Positions 43,038-51,264 of a DNA stretch of 64,000 nucleotides are shown one piece after another; position 1 is the first letter of the stretch; every line of letters begins with the position of its first letter. The position numbers were made by a program, and so were the translations under genes. This DNA is from DALYLB01 sp964468345. Its GTDB lineage: Bacteria; Acidobacteriota; Blastocatellia; RBC074. The notes under the pieces were generated by a model, which searched no databases, was not told the DNA's origin, and saw only the letters and a program-made list of their open reading frames with translations. The stretch covers positions 124,001 to 188,000 of the forward strand of contig CAYXVZ010000002.1 of the NCBI GenBank assembly GCA_964468345.1, read 5' to 3'.

Positions 43038-43415
43038 CTAAAAAAATGAAGCCAGCTTTGCGCCGCTCCAGACAGCCAGCAGACCGAGGAGGATGCTGGC
43101 GAGGCAATAAGCAATACCCAGAAGGCCCTCTTCTTTTCGCGAGAGCGTCAGGATCTCATAGGCAAAGCTCGAAAAGGTTGTGTACCCGCCGAGAAATCCG
43201 ACCAGGACGGCGGCGCGGATCTCGGGCGGTACGGGAAGGCGTTCGTTGAAAAGTTCCGCCAGAAAGCCGATCAGGAAGCTTCCGGTAATATTGACGGTGA
43301 AAGTCGCCAGGGGAAAATTCTGCAGCCCGAAGAGGGCCGCCAAGAGATTCGCCATACCGAACCGGCAGCCGGTTCCGACGGCTCCCCCGAGTAAGACCAG
43401 AAGCAGCTTCGTCAT
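43038..43415 (-). CDS. crcB: CrcB/Fluc fluoride channel
   Basis: A 125-residue, four-helix fluoride exporter subunit. The signature GGYTTFSSFAYE and the first helix with the conserved Asn (FTVNITGSFLIG) are present. Fluc proteins form antiparallel dimers in the membrane and lower cytoplasmic fluoride. It starts 6 bases after the ROK kinase gene, an unusual neighbour. No fluoride riboswitch is visible upstream of this operon. A GAGG element overlaps the end of the ROK gene. A hairpin with a GAATCT-GCAC-AGATTC core lies at 42960-43005, after the gene. Confidence 0.93.
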   Translation of the reverse strand: MTKLLLVLLGGAVGTGCRFGMANLLAALFGLQNFPLATFTVNITGSFLIGFLAELFNERLPVPPEIRAAVLVGFLGGYTTFSSFAYEILTLSRKEEGLLGIAYCLASILLGLLAVWSGAKLASFF

Positions 43416-43421
43416 CGCGCC

Positions 43422-44411
43422 TCAATTTTCTGATCCGGAAATCTGTTGCTGCGCCCACACGGCGGCGCCGATCAGGCCGGCATTGTTGCCGAGTTCTGCC
43501 AGCACGACCTGGACATGCTTGAGATCGGTGAGGCAGACGCGGGTCTGCACCGTGCGGCGGATGGGATCGAGGATGACTTCGCCCGCGGCGGCGACGCCGC
43601 CGCCAATCACAATGCGGCGCGGATTGATGGCGGTGACGATGCTGGCGACGGCAACGCCGATGCAGAAGCCCGCGAATTCATAAATCTCCTTCGCCGTCGA
43701 ATCGCCCGCAATCGCGGCCTGGCAAATCAACTCGGGCGTGATCCGGTTCAAATCGTTTTCAGCGAGTTCCGCAATGCGCGTGGTCGCGCCCTGGACAACG
43801 GATTTGATGCCCATCGCCGCGATGGCCGGCCCTGAAGCATAGGCTTCGACGCAGCCATTCGCGCCGCAGCCGCATTTGGGGCCGTTCATATCGATGGTCA
43901 CGTGCCCCAGCTCGCCCGCCGATCCGCCGATGCCGAGATGCAGGCGATTATTGATGATCAGGCCGCCGCCGATGCCTGTGCCCAGCGTATAACACGCCAC
44001 GGTGTCGACGCCCTTGCCGGCGCCGAATTTCCATTCGCCCACAGTCATCGCGCGCGCGTCATTGATGATGCGAACCGGCAGGTCGGTATGCCCCTGCAAA
44101 GTTTCCGCCAGCGGGACATTGCGCCACTGCCCGGGCAGATTCGGCAGAAACAGCGTTCGCCCGCGATCCATATCGATCGCTCCCGGCACGCCGACGCCAA
44201 CGCCGCCGACCGCCCCCTTGTCGAGTTTTCCTGAAGAAATGATCCGTTCGACCAGGACGCCCATCTGCGCGATTACCGAATCATAGCCCTCCCGCGCGTG
44301 CGTCGGAATGGAAGTGGTTTCACTGATAGCCCCCGTCTCCGTATTGACGAGAGCCGCCTTGATATTCGTGCCGCCGAGATCGATGCCGATGAAGTAGCTT
44401 GGATTTTCCAT
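43422..44411 (-). CDS. ROK-family sugar kinase (glucokinase type)
   Basis: A 329-residue ROK protein: ATP-binding GIDLGGTNIKAALVNTETG at the N-terminus, catalytic IINDARAMTVGEW with the Asp, and zinc motif KCGCGANGCVEAYASG. These features match glucokinase. The C-terminal AEVILDPIRRTVQTR is normal. It lies 4 bases after the alpha/beta hydrolase and 6 bases before crcB, so the three make one operon. Confidence 0.93.
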   Translation of the reverse strand: MENPSYFIGIDLGGTNIKAALVNTETGAISETTSIPTHAREGYDSVIAQMGVLVERIISSGKLDKGAVGGVGVGVPGAIDMDRGRTLFLPNLPGQWRNVPLAETLQGHTDLPVRIINDARAMTVGEWKFGAGKGVDTVACYTLGTGIGGGLIINNRLHLGIGGSAGELGHVTIDMNGPKCGCGANGCVEAYASGPAIAAMGIKSVVQGATTRIAELAENDLNRITPELICQAAIAGDSTAKEIYEFAGFCIGVAVASIVTAINPRRIVIGGGVAAAGEVILDPIRRTVQTRVCLTDLKHVQVVLAELGNNAGLIGAAVWAQQQISGSEN

Positions 44412-44415
44412 GTCA

Positions 44416-45273
44416 TTATTCCGCCAGAAACTTTCTGGTTTCCGCTAAAAAAACGTCCAATTGATCGTGATGAACCCAGTGGCCAGCCTTCGGCACTTTC
44501 ACCAGGCGATGATTTTTGATGACCTTTGCGCGCCCATCCTTCTCCGGATCGGCCGCCCAGCTTTCCATGCCCCAAAACAGAAGCGTGGGGCATTCGATGT
44601 GACTCAGTATCTCGCGGGCCTCTTCGATGTCGATTCCATAGGGCGGAAAGCCGCGAACGAAGTTATCGAATTTCCAAACCAGCGAACCATCCGAATTCCA
44701 ATTGGTCCCATGCAACGTTAAATGCCGGGCGACATCTTCGGACAAATGCGGATTCGCCTCTTTCATGCGAGCGACCGCCGTCTCCAGATCCGGATAGCTT
44801 CGCGGCTCGCGTTTTTCCGTGCTGCGGACCCGCTCGATCCATTCCCGGATTCGCTCCGATGCCGGCTTGTGAATCGGATGCGTGGGCGGCGGACCGAAGC
44901 CTTCGATGGAAACCAGCTTTTTCACGCGGTCCGGATAGATCCCCGTGTAATGTAGCGCGATGATGCCGCCCAAGCTGTGACCAATCATATAAACGGGGTT
45001 GTCATTGATCACGTCGATCAGCGCGGACAGGTCCAGAACATGCTCGCCAATCGTATACAACGCGCCCGGCGCCCACGCGCTGTTGCCATGCCCGCGCAGA
45101 TCCAGCGCGTAGACGTGATAATCGCGGCACAACTCCCGCGCAACCCAGTCCCAATTGCGGGCGTGATCTAGCCCGCCATGCACCAGAATCATCGCGGGCT
45201 TGCCTTCGCTTCCCCAATCCCAGAATTGAAGCTTCAGGCGATGCGAATAGAAAAAATGTGATACGGGTTCCAA
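44416..45273 (-). CDS. Alpha/beta-fold hydrolase
   Basis: A 285-residue hydrolase. The nucleophile elbow is MIGHSLGGIIALHY (G-x-S-x-G), the oxyanion region AMILVHGGLDHARNWD, and the catalytic His lies in KAGHWVHHDQLD near the C-terminus. I chose the TTG at 45273 because AGGAGG sits seven bases upstream; another TTG seven codons earlier (45294) has no such site. The reaction is not predictable: esterases, haloperoxidases and lactonases share this pattern. First gene of the operon with ROK and crcB. Confidence 0.88.
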   Translation of the reverse strand: MEPVSHFFYSHRLKLQFWDWGSEGKPAMILVHGGLDHARNWDWVARELCRDYHVYALDLRGHGNSAWAPGALYTIGEHVLDLSALIDVINDNPVYMIGHSLGGIIALHYTGIYPDRVKKLVSIEGFGPPPTHPIHKPASERIREWIERVRSTEKREPRSYPDLETAVARMKEANPHLSEDVARHLTLHGTNWNSDGSLVWKFDNFVRGFPPYGIDIEEAREILSHIECPTLLFWGMESWAADPEKDGRAKVIKNHRLVKVPKAGHWVHHDQLDVFLAETRKFLAE

Positions 45274-45391
45274 GCGAGAGCCTCCTCTTCGCAAGCTATG
45301 CTAAGGAACAGACCGGAATCCGCGCAAGGGTAAAAGAGAGAATTGCTGCGCGGAAAAAAGACCGGCAAAGGCTCCTCGATAAAGAAAGTTC

Positions 45392-45420
45392 TTGCATCTT
45401 CCTCCCGGATTGGATTATCT
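45392..45420 (+). promoter_or_regulatory. Candidate promoter for the phosphoesterase gene
   Basis: TTGCAT (45392-45397), a 17-base spacer and TTATCT (45415-45420), about 125 bases before the ATG at 45545. Confidence 0.3.
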
Positions 45421-45544
45421 ACTCGCGCGTCAAGCCAGCAATTATCAGAGGGGCCATAACCACGATTCAAACAACCAACCGGCACACAATGACCTTTTGA
45501 ACATTCCTTGCTGTGTCACCACAAGAGAAAATGGAGAAAGTCCC

Positions 45545-46996
45545 ATGCCAGCGAAAACTGCAGCGCGCAAATCATCCCGGCGTGTTATCAACGCCCGGAA
45601 GCCAGCGACGAAGAAATCCGCGAAAAAGAAAGAAGGCCTCAACAAAGCCGCCAAGCGTTCCGCTAGACGAAAAAACATTTCCATTCCGGATAGCCCGATT
45701 CTCGATAACCTCAAAAAGATCGAGCATATCGTCGTGCTGATGATGGAAAATCGGTCCTTCGATCAGATGCTCGGCTATCTCACGCTGGAAGAAGGCAGAA
45801 CCGACATCGACGGCCTGACCAAATCACATTCCAATCTGCACAATGGGAAACCCGTCCGCGTCCGTCATTTCAAATCGACGGTTCTGACCGATGCCCAGGA
45901 CCCCTGTCACAAACCGGATTGCGTGGTCGAACAACTCAAGAATAACAATGGCGGATTCGTTGCCAACTACGCGCGGACAAACACAGGCGATCCCGATCCC
46001 GGAACCGTGATGGGCTATTACAATGGCGCGGACTTGCCGCTCTATGACCATCTGGCGAAGGAATTCTGCGTCTGCGATCGATGGTTTTCGCCTGTTCCCG
46101 GCGCCACCTGGCCGAATCGACTGTATGCCGTCGCCGGCCGCGCGGACAAGAGCAAGGACAATCTTCGCGTGCCTCTCTACAGGCTTCCATCCTTCGTTCG
46201 CCATCTCGACGCCAAAAAAGTTTCCTGGAAATGGTATTCGCACGAAAAAGTGGTTCTGCGCATCACGACGCTGCGTCTGAGCGACGATAAATACCGCATC
46301 AAGGGAAATCACAAGGCATTCAATAATGACTTTTTCGATGATGCTGCCAGAGGAACTCTGCCGGCCGTATCCTGGATCGATCCCAACTTTGTGGATTTCG
46401 GCGGCCCGAACGGTTCCAACGATGATCATCCGCCAGCGGATGTGCTGGCGGGACAGGAGCTGGCGCTGAAGATCTATCACGCCCTGGTCAACAGTCCGCA
46501 ATGGAAGAAAACGTTGTTCATCATTACGTACGATGAGCATGGCGGCTTTTTCGATCACGTACCGCCGCCCGAAGCGCAAGACGACGATCCGAACTTCCGC
46601 AGCTACGGCGTCCGCGTTCCGGCGCTGCTGGTATCCCCCTTTGTCGAGCGAAAATCCGTCTCCCATACGGAATACGATCACACCTCGATCATAAAAACGA
46701 TTCTGCTTCGATTTTGTCGCGGAAAGGACGGAAGCATTCCGGACATGGGCGCGCGGGTCAACAATGCCCGTCATCTGGGTGAAGTGCTGACCGAATCCAC
46801 CCCGCGCCCCGCGCCCGCGCAGAAAAGCTATCAAACCGTCATCGATAAGATTGCCGTCTGGCACCAACAAAAATTCCAAAAGACGATGTCCGTGCTTGCG
46901 GCGCCGAAAGTGACGCCGAAGCTGAGCGAATTTCAACAAGGCTTGCTAGAAGCGAGCAAGCGCATCACCCAAATAGAAAAGACCCCGGCAAAATAA
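45545..46996 (+). CDS. Phospholipase C-like phosphoesterase with basic histone-like tail
   Basis: A 483-residue protein. From residue 55 on it matches the phosphoesterase family of phospholipase C/acid phosphatase AcpA: IEHIVVLMMENRSFDQMLGYL (metal-binding Glu-Asn), WFSPVPGATWPNR (nucleophile Thr), TLFIITYDEHGGFFDHVPPP (metal site) and TEYDHTSIIKTIL (Asp/His). Members cleave phosphodiesters of lipids or other substrates outside the cell. Instead of a Tat or Sec signal, the first 45 residues are Lys/Arg/Ala-rich (MPAKTAARKSSRRVINARKP then ATKKSAKKKEGLNKAAKRSA), like a histone H1 tail. GGAG is eight bases before the ATG. The location and role are therefore unclear; a cytoplasmic or nucleoid-associated enzyme is possible. 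Confidence 0.9.
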   Translation: MPAKTAARKSSRRVINARKPATKKSAKKKEGLNKAAKRSARRKNISIPDSPILDNLKKIEHIVVLMMENRSFDQMLGYLTLEEGRTDIDGLTKSHSNLHNGKPVRVRHFKSTVLTDAQDPCHKPDCVVEQLKNNNGGFVANYARTNTGDPDPGTVMGYYNGADLPLYDHLAKEFCVCDRWFSPVPGATWPNRLYAVAGRADKSKDNLRVPLYRLPSFVRHLDAKKVSWKWYSHEKVVLRITTLRLSDDKYRIKGNHKAFNNDFFDDAARGTLPAVSWIDPNFVDFGGPNGSNDDHPPADVLAGQELALKIYHALVNSPQWKKTLFIITYDEHGGFFDHVPPPEAQDDDPNFRSYGVRVPALLVSPFVERKSVSHTEYDHTSIIKTILLRFCRGKDGSIPDMGARVNNARHLGEVLTESTPRPAPAQKSYQTVIDKIAVWHQQKFQKTMSVLAAPKVTPKLSEFQQGLLEASKRITQIEKTPAK

Positions 46997-47389
46997 CTTG
47001 CCCTATCCCCGGGAGGTTCGCGGAAAACCTCCCGGGACTGTACTTTAGCTTCCGCTTGTTCATTTTTTCGTACCTGGCTTTCAGAAATTTGGATCCCCTC
47101 CCGAAGCTATCGCCACACACAAAGGCCTTCTGTAGCGACAATTTACATAAAGCCAGCAACCGCATTGGATAACAGCCCCTCGCGGTTTCCAAAAACCCTA
47201 CTATCTCTAATTAAGTTGATGGAATATAATTTGCCTCCTTATGACCGACGCGGTGTATCCATCAACATGCCGCGATTTCACATCAAGCGTAATTATCATT
47301 TCCACGAAGTATCTACAGTGTCATCCATCTCTTCTTCAGGTAGAGAGGTAGATACCCAAACAGACACTTATATCCACACAGGGAGAGGC
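46997..47389. other. Intergenic region before the first TonB receptor
   Basis: A 393-base gap. It holds a hairpin at 47008-47036 (11-bp stem CCCGGGAGGTT/AACCTCCCGGG) ending the phosphoesterase transcript, a TATAAT box at 47225-47230 without a good -35, and a leader of about 160 bases. In this leader GTATCTAC (47319-47326) can pair with GTAGATAC (47348-47355). The reading frame of the receptor is open from 47165, but the residues there do not resemble a signal peptide, so I consider them untranslated. Confidence 0.55.
47008..47036. terminator. Hairpin after the phosphoesterase gene
   Basis: An 11-bp GC-rich stem (47008-47018 and 47026-47036) with a 7-base loop, 12 bases after the stop. No long T run follows. 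Confidence 0.5.
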
Positions 47390-50300
47390 ATGAAAGGGAG
47401 AATCGACCTTCAAAAGCTTGCGACCGCAATCCTGTTGACACTGCTCTGGACAGGAGTTTCGACCATGATCGTACTTGCGCAATCGGGCACCGGCCGCATC
47501 GTCGGCACGGTCAGCGACGCAACCGGCGCGGTCGTCCCGGGCGGCGCGGTCACGGCGACTAACGAAGAAACCGGCGTAGTCTATAAAGCCACGGCGAGCG
47601 ATGCAGGCAGTTACAGCTTTGAAGCCTTGCCGCCCGGACGGTACACGATTACGATCGAAGTCAACGGCTTCAAGAAATATGTAAGCAGCAAGAACATCCT
47701 CACGGCGAACGATACGATCACGGTCAATGTCTCGCTGCAAACGGGCAACATTAACGAAGCCGTGCAGGTCGAAGGCACCTATGAACGCGTGCAGACGAAC
47801 CAGTCCGGCAATATCGGCAATGTCGTCAACAGCCGCAACCTGGTTGATCTGCCGATTGTCGGACGCAATCCGCTGAGCCTGGTCAACTATCAGCCGGGCG
47901 TCGTCTCGGGCGCGAATACGGGCGGCGGCACACACATCTTCGGCGCGCGCGATCGCGCGATCAACATCACGCTCGACGGCATCGATTCGAACGAGTCCTC
48001 GGCGGGAACGGCAACCTTTTCGCCCGCGCGCGTCAATCCCGATTCGCTGCAGGAATACCGCATCATCACATCCAACCCTTCGGCGGAATTCGGCCGCAAC
48101 AGCGGCGCGCAGGTCGCGATGATCACCAAATCCGGCACCAACGAATTTCACGGCAACCTGTTCGAGTTCCACCGCAACCGCGTCCTCAATGCGAATGAAT
48201 GGGACTTGAACCGCCTGAAATTCCAGGCGCAGGCCGCGAACGATCCGGTCACCGCGGCGCGCTTCAATCGCCGCTTCCTGCTTCGCAATCAATTCGGCGG
48301 CAGCATCGGCGGCCCGATCATCAAGAACAAACTGTTCTTTTTCTTCAACACCCAGATTCAACGCCAGACGCAGACGCTCGATCAGACCAGCACGGTGTAC
48401 ACCGCGCAGGCCCGCCAGGGCGTGTTTCGCTATGTGGTCGGCGGACGCAACTTCCCGGCCGGATCGGGCGCGAACTCCTCGGTCGATCAACAGGGCAATG
48501 TGCTGCCGGGCCTGACGATCGGCACCTACAATGCAGTCAACAACGATCCACGTCGGTTGGGACTCGATCCGACGATTCAGAGCATCATCGGCCTGACGCC
48601 ATTGCCGAACCGTTTCGACGTCGGCGATGGATTGAACACAGCGGGCTTCACCTCGCTCGCGACACGAACCGATCCGGAGCGCAATTTCACCGCCCGCGGA
48701 GATTTCACGCTTAACGAGCGAAATAATTTCTATGGGCGCTATACCTGGGGCCAGCAGGACACAGTCGGCGACACGACCAACTCGGGCGCCGCGCGTTATC
48801 CAGGCCTGCCGCCGATCGTCGCAACCTATCGCACGCCGCGAAATCTGGCCGTCGGCTGGCGCTCGACGATCAACAATTCGACCACGAATGAACTGGTCGC
48901 GGGCGGCAATTTCTTCCGCTTCAATTTCGCGGTCCCTTCGAATCAGGATCCGCGAACCACACCGATCGTCACCGCTCTATTCACCGACCCGCTGTCGAAT
49001 TCCTTTGGCAATGCACGCGAGATCACGACCTATCAGGTCGTCGACAACATGACGCATATCCGCGGCGCGCACACGCTGCGTTTCGGCCTGAACCTCCGCC
49101 TGCAACGGCATTACGATGTTCGCGGCTCTGTCGCCGGCCTGGATGTCAATCCGCGTTATCTGGTCGGCGGCGCGGTCGATCCGACGAGCTTCGCCATCCC
49201 GCGCGAATGCACGGCCTCGATCACGACAAATTGCATCAACACAAATGACTTCGCCCGCCTGCGCAGCCACATCAACGACATGCTCGGCAAACTCAATCGC
49301 GTGGATGTCGGCCTGGTCGATACCGGCGGCCAATACGGCCCGCCAGGAACGCCGTTTATCTTCGACGCGTGGTTTCCGGAATACGATTTTTACTTCCAGG
49401 ATGACTGGCGCATTCGCTCAAACCTGACGCTGAATTTCGGCGTGCGCTACGAGCCGAAGCCGAAGCCCTATGCGAAGAGCGACGCGCGAATTTTTGCGCC
49501 GAACAAGCCCTTCGTGCTGGGCGCGTCGCCGGCGAACGATCTGCGATGGGTAAACGCCGATTTGTATAAGAGCGATCTCGACAATTGGGCGCCGGCAGTG
49601 GGCCTCGCGTGGGATCCTTTCAAGGATGGCAAAACCTCGATCCGCGGGAATTTCCGCATCGCATACGATCGCATCTCGACGTTCCTGCCTTCATCGGCCG
49701 TGTTCCCGAATGTGCCGGGGGCCACGCTGGCTGTGATCAATCAGGTGATCGGCCAGGGCGATTACCGCTTGCGCGACGGCATTCCCTCGCTCGCGCCGCC
49801 GGCCGGACAGACTTCGTTCAGCCTTGCGCAACCCGCCAATCCGGGCTTCCTTTCGCAGGAACTGCTCGATCCGAATTTCGTCTCTCCGAAAACCTATATG
49901 TGGTCCTTCGGCGTGCAGCGAGACCTCGGCAAGGGCTTCCTGGTCGATGCGCAATACATCGGCCGCGCGGGCCGCGATCTGATCGGCGGGTTCCAACGGA
50001 ACCAGGCGGAGATTTTCAATAATGGTTTCCTCGATGCTTTCAATGCGGTCAAGGCGGGCGGCCAGAACGCGCTGATGGATCGGCTGACGACCAATCATCC
50101 GAACCGGCGGGCGGGCGAAACCGGCGCGGATTTCATCCGTCGCTTCTTCTCCACGAATGTGCAGAATAACAACGTGGCGTCGCTTGCCTCGGCACTGAAT
50201 TCGACGCTGGTCGGCGGCCGCATTTTGCCGGACGCCAACGGACTCGGCCCGTATTTCTTTACGCCCTATCCGCAGATCCTCGGCGGCCTGGCCGTGATCG

Positions 50301-51100
50301 ACAACGGATCGTTTTCGAACTATCACGGCGGCGTGCTGCAGGTCAGCCGGCGCTTTTCGGGCGGTCTCGATTTCGGAATGAGCTATACCTTCTCGAAATC
50401 GCTGGATGACAAGTCCTTCGATCCGACCTTCACGCGCATCTCGACCGGAACGGGGCAATCAGCCCAGGGCACGCCTTTCGATCCGGCCGATCGCCGTTTG
50501 AATTACGCCCTCTCGGATTTCGATCGGACCCACGTCCTGAACGGAACGGTCGTATACGAGCTGCCGTTCGGAACGGGGCGTCGATTTCTCAACAATCCGG
50601 CCGGTTTTGTGAATCAACTGGTCGGCGGATGGACCGTCTCATCGAACCTGATCTGGCAAAGCGGACGCCCCTTCACCGTGGTTTCGGGAACGAATTCGTT
50701 CAGCAGCGTCGTCAGTTCACGTGCCAATTTTTCGGGCACGGATTTTTCGACAAAGTATCAGAACGATCCGGTGACGGGCCTTCCCTTCCTGTTCACGACG
50801 GAACAGCGAAATCAATTCTCGCTGCCCGGTCCCGGCCAATATGGAAATGTGCCGCGCAATGCCTTCCGCTTGCCCCCGCAATTCCTGCTGGATATGGCGG
50901 TGATCAAGCGCGTTCCTTTCAATATCGGTGAACGGCGCTTCGATTTCGAATTCCGCGCGGAATCGACCAATATCACCAACACGCCATATTTCGGCATTCC
51001 CGGCGGCACGTCGTCTCTGAGCCTCCCCACCCTGGGTCGTTCGCTGGGCACGGAAAGCGCCGCGCGCGTGATTCAGCTGGGGGCGAAGTTGAACTTCTAA
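47390..51100 (+). CDS. Oar-type TonB-dependent receptor
   Basis: A 1236-residue outer-membrane receptor. After a signal peptide (LATAILLTLLWTGVSTMIVLAQ) comes a carboxypeptidase-regulatory-like domain (about 35-115, GRIVGTVSDATGAVVPGG, EALPPGRYTITIEVNGFKKY), then the plug (LPIVGRNPLSLVNYQPGVV, DRAINITLDGIDSNE) and a large 22-strand barrel ending IQLGAKLNF with the terminal Phe. It imports large or scarce nutrients with TonB/ExbBD energy; no siderophore or vitamin motif identifies the ligand. I chose ATG 47390, with GGGAGAGG upstream. A second, similar receptor follows. Confidence 0.93.
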   Translation: MKGRIDLQKLATAILLTLLWTGVSTMIVLAQSGTGRIVGTVSDATGAVVPGGAVTATNEETGVVYKATASDAGSYSFEALPPGRYTITIEVNGFKKYVSSKNILTANDTITVNVSLQTGNINEAVQVEGTYERVQTNQSGNIGNVVNSRNLVDLPIVGRNPLSLVNYQPGVVSGANTGGGTHIFGARDRAINITLDGIDSNESSAGTATFSPARVNPDSLQEYRIITSNPSAEFGRNSGAQVAMITKSGTNEFHGNLFEFHRNRVLNANEWDLNRLKFQAQAANDPVTAARFNRRFLLRNQFGGSIGGPIIKNKLFFFFNTQIQRQTQTLDQTSTVYTAQARQGVFRYVVGGRNFPAGSGANSSVDQQGNVLPGLTIGTYNAVNNDPRRLGLDPTIQSIIGLTPLPNRFDVGDGLNTAGFTSLATRTDPERNFTARGDFTLNERNNFYGRYTWGQQDTVGDTTNSGAARYPGLPPIVATYRTPRNLAVGWRSTINNSTTNELVAGGNFFRFNFAVPSNQDPRTTPIVTALFTDPLSNSFGNAREITTYQVVDNMTHIRGAHTLRFGLNLRLQRHYDVRGSVAGLDVNPRYLVGGAVDPTSFAIPRECTASITTNCINTNDFARLRSHINDMLGKLNRVDVGLVDTGGQYGPPGTPFIFDAWFPEYDFYFQDDWRIRSNLTLNFGVRYEPKPKPYAKSDARIFAPNKPFVLGASPANDLRWVNADLYKSDLDNWAPAVGLAWDPFKDGKTSIRGNFRIAYDRISTFLPSSAVFPNVPGATLAVINQVIGQGDYRLRDGIPSLAPPAGQTSFSLAQPANPGFLSQELLDPNFVSPKTYMWSFGVQRDLGKGFLVDAQYIGRAGRDLIGGFQRNQAEIFNNGFLDAFNAVKAGGQNALMDRLTTNHPNRRAGETGADFIRRFFSTNVQNNNVASLASALNSTLVGGRILPDANGLGPYFFTPYPQILGGLAVIDNGSFSNYHGGVLQVSRRFSGGLDFGMSYTFSKSLDDKSFDPTFTRISTGTGQSAQGTPFDPADRRLNYALSDFDRTHVLNGTVVYELPFGTGRRFLNNPAGFVNQLVGGWTVSSNLIWQSGRPFTVVSGTNSFSSVVSSRANFSGTDFSTKYQNDPVTGLPFLFTTEQRNQFSLPGPGQYGNVPRNAFRLPPQFLLDMAVIKRVPFNIGERRFDFEFRAESTNITNTPYFGIPGGTSSLSLPTLGRSLGTESAARVIQLGAKLNF

Positions 51101-51130
51101 ATCTGAGTAAGAAACATCGGGATATTGCTT

Positions 51131-51227
51131 AAAAAATCAAAAGGCAAAAGGAGAAAATATCTCCATTGAGATCGGCCTCTCGGATATTTCTTTTCCCTTT
51201 TGATTTTTGTTCTTTGCCTTTTGAATT
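51131..51227. repeat. Degenerate inverted repeat of the GGCAAAA family
   Basis: The left part (AATCAAAAGGCAAAAGGAG from 51135) and right part (51184-51227) share the repeat units and pair with several mismatches. Between two tandem receptor genes. Confidence 0.65.
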
Positions 51228-51264
51228 CATTGATGCTGTCTACTTCACCTTTGGAGGAGGGTTT

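Noticed and set aside
42811..43107. 99-residue N-terminal extension of the ATP-grasp protein
   Set aside because: Low-complexity residues unlike the rest, and a GTG with GGAG sits at 42810.
43416..43421. Fluoride riboswitch for crcB
   Set aside because: Only 6 bases separate crcB from the ROK gene, and no riboswitch pattern is visible there or before the first gene of the operon.
45824..46939. 371-residue minus frame opposite the phosphoesterase
   Set aside because: Shadow of a gene with firm catalytic motifs.
47336..48490. Long minus-strand frame opposite the first receptor
   Set aside because: Arg/Asp/Ala-rich shadow of the receptor; no ribosome binding site or known motif.
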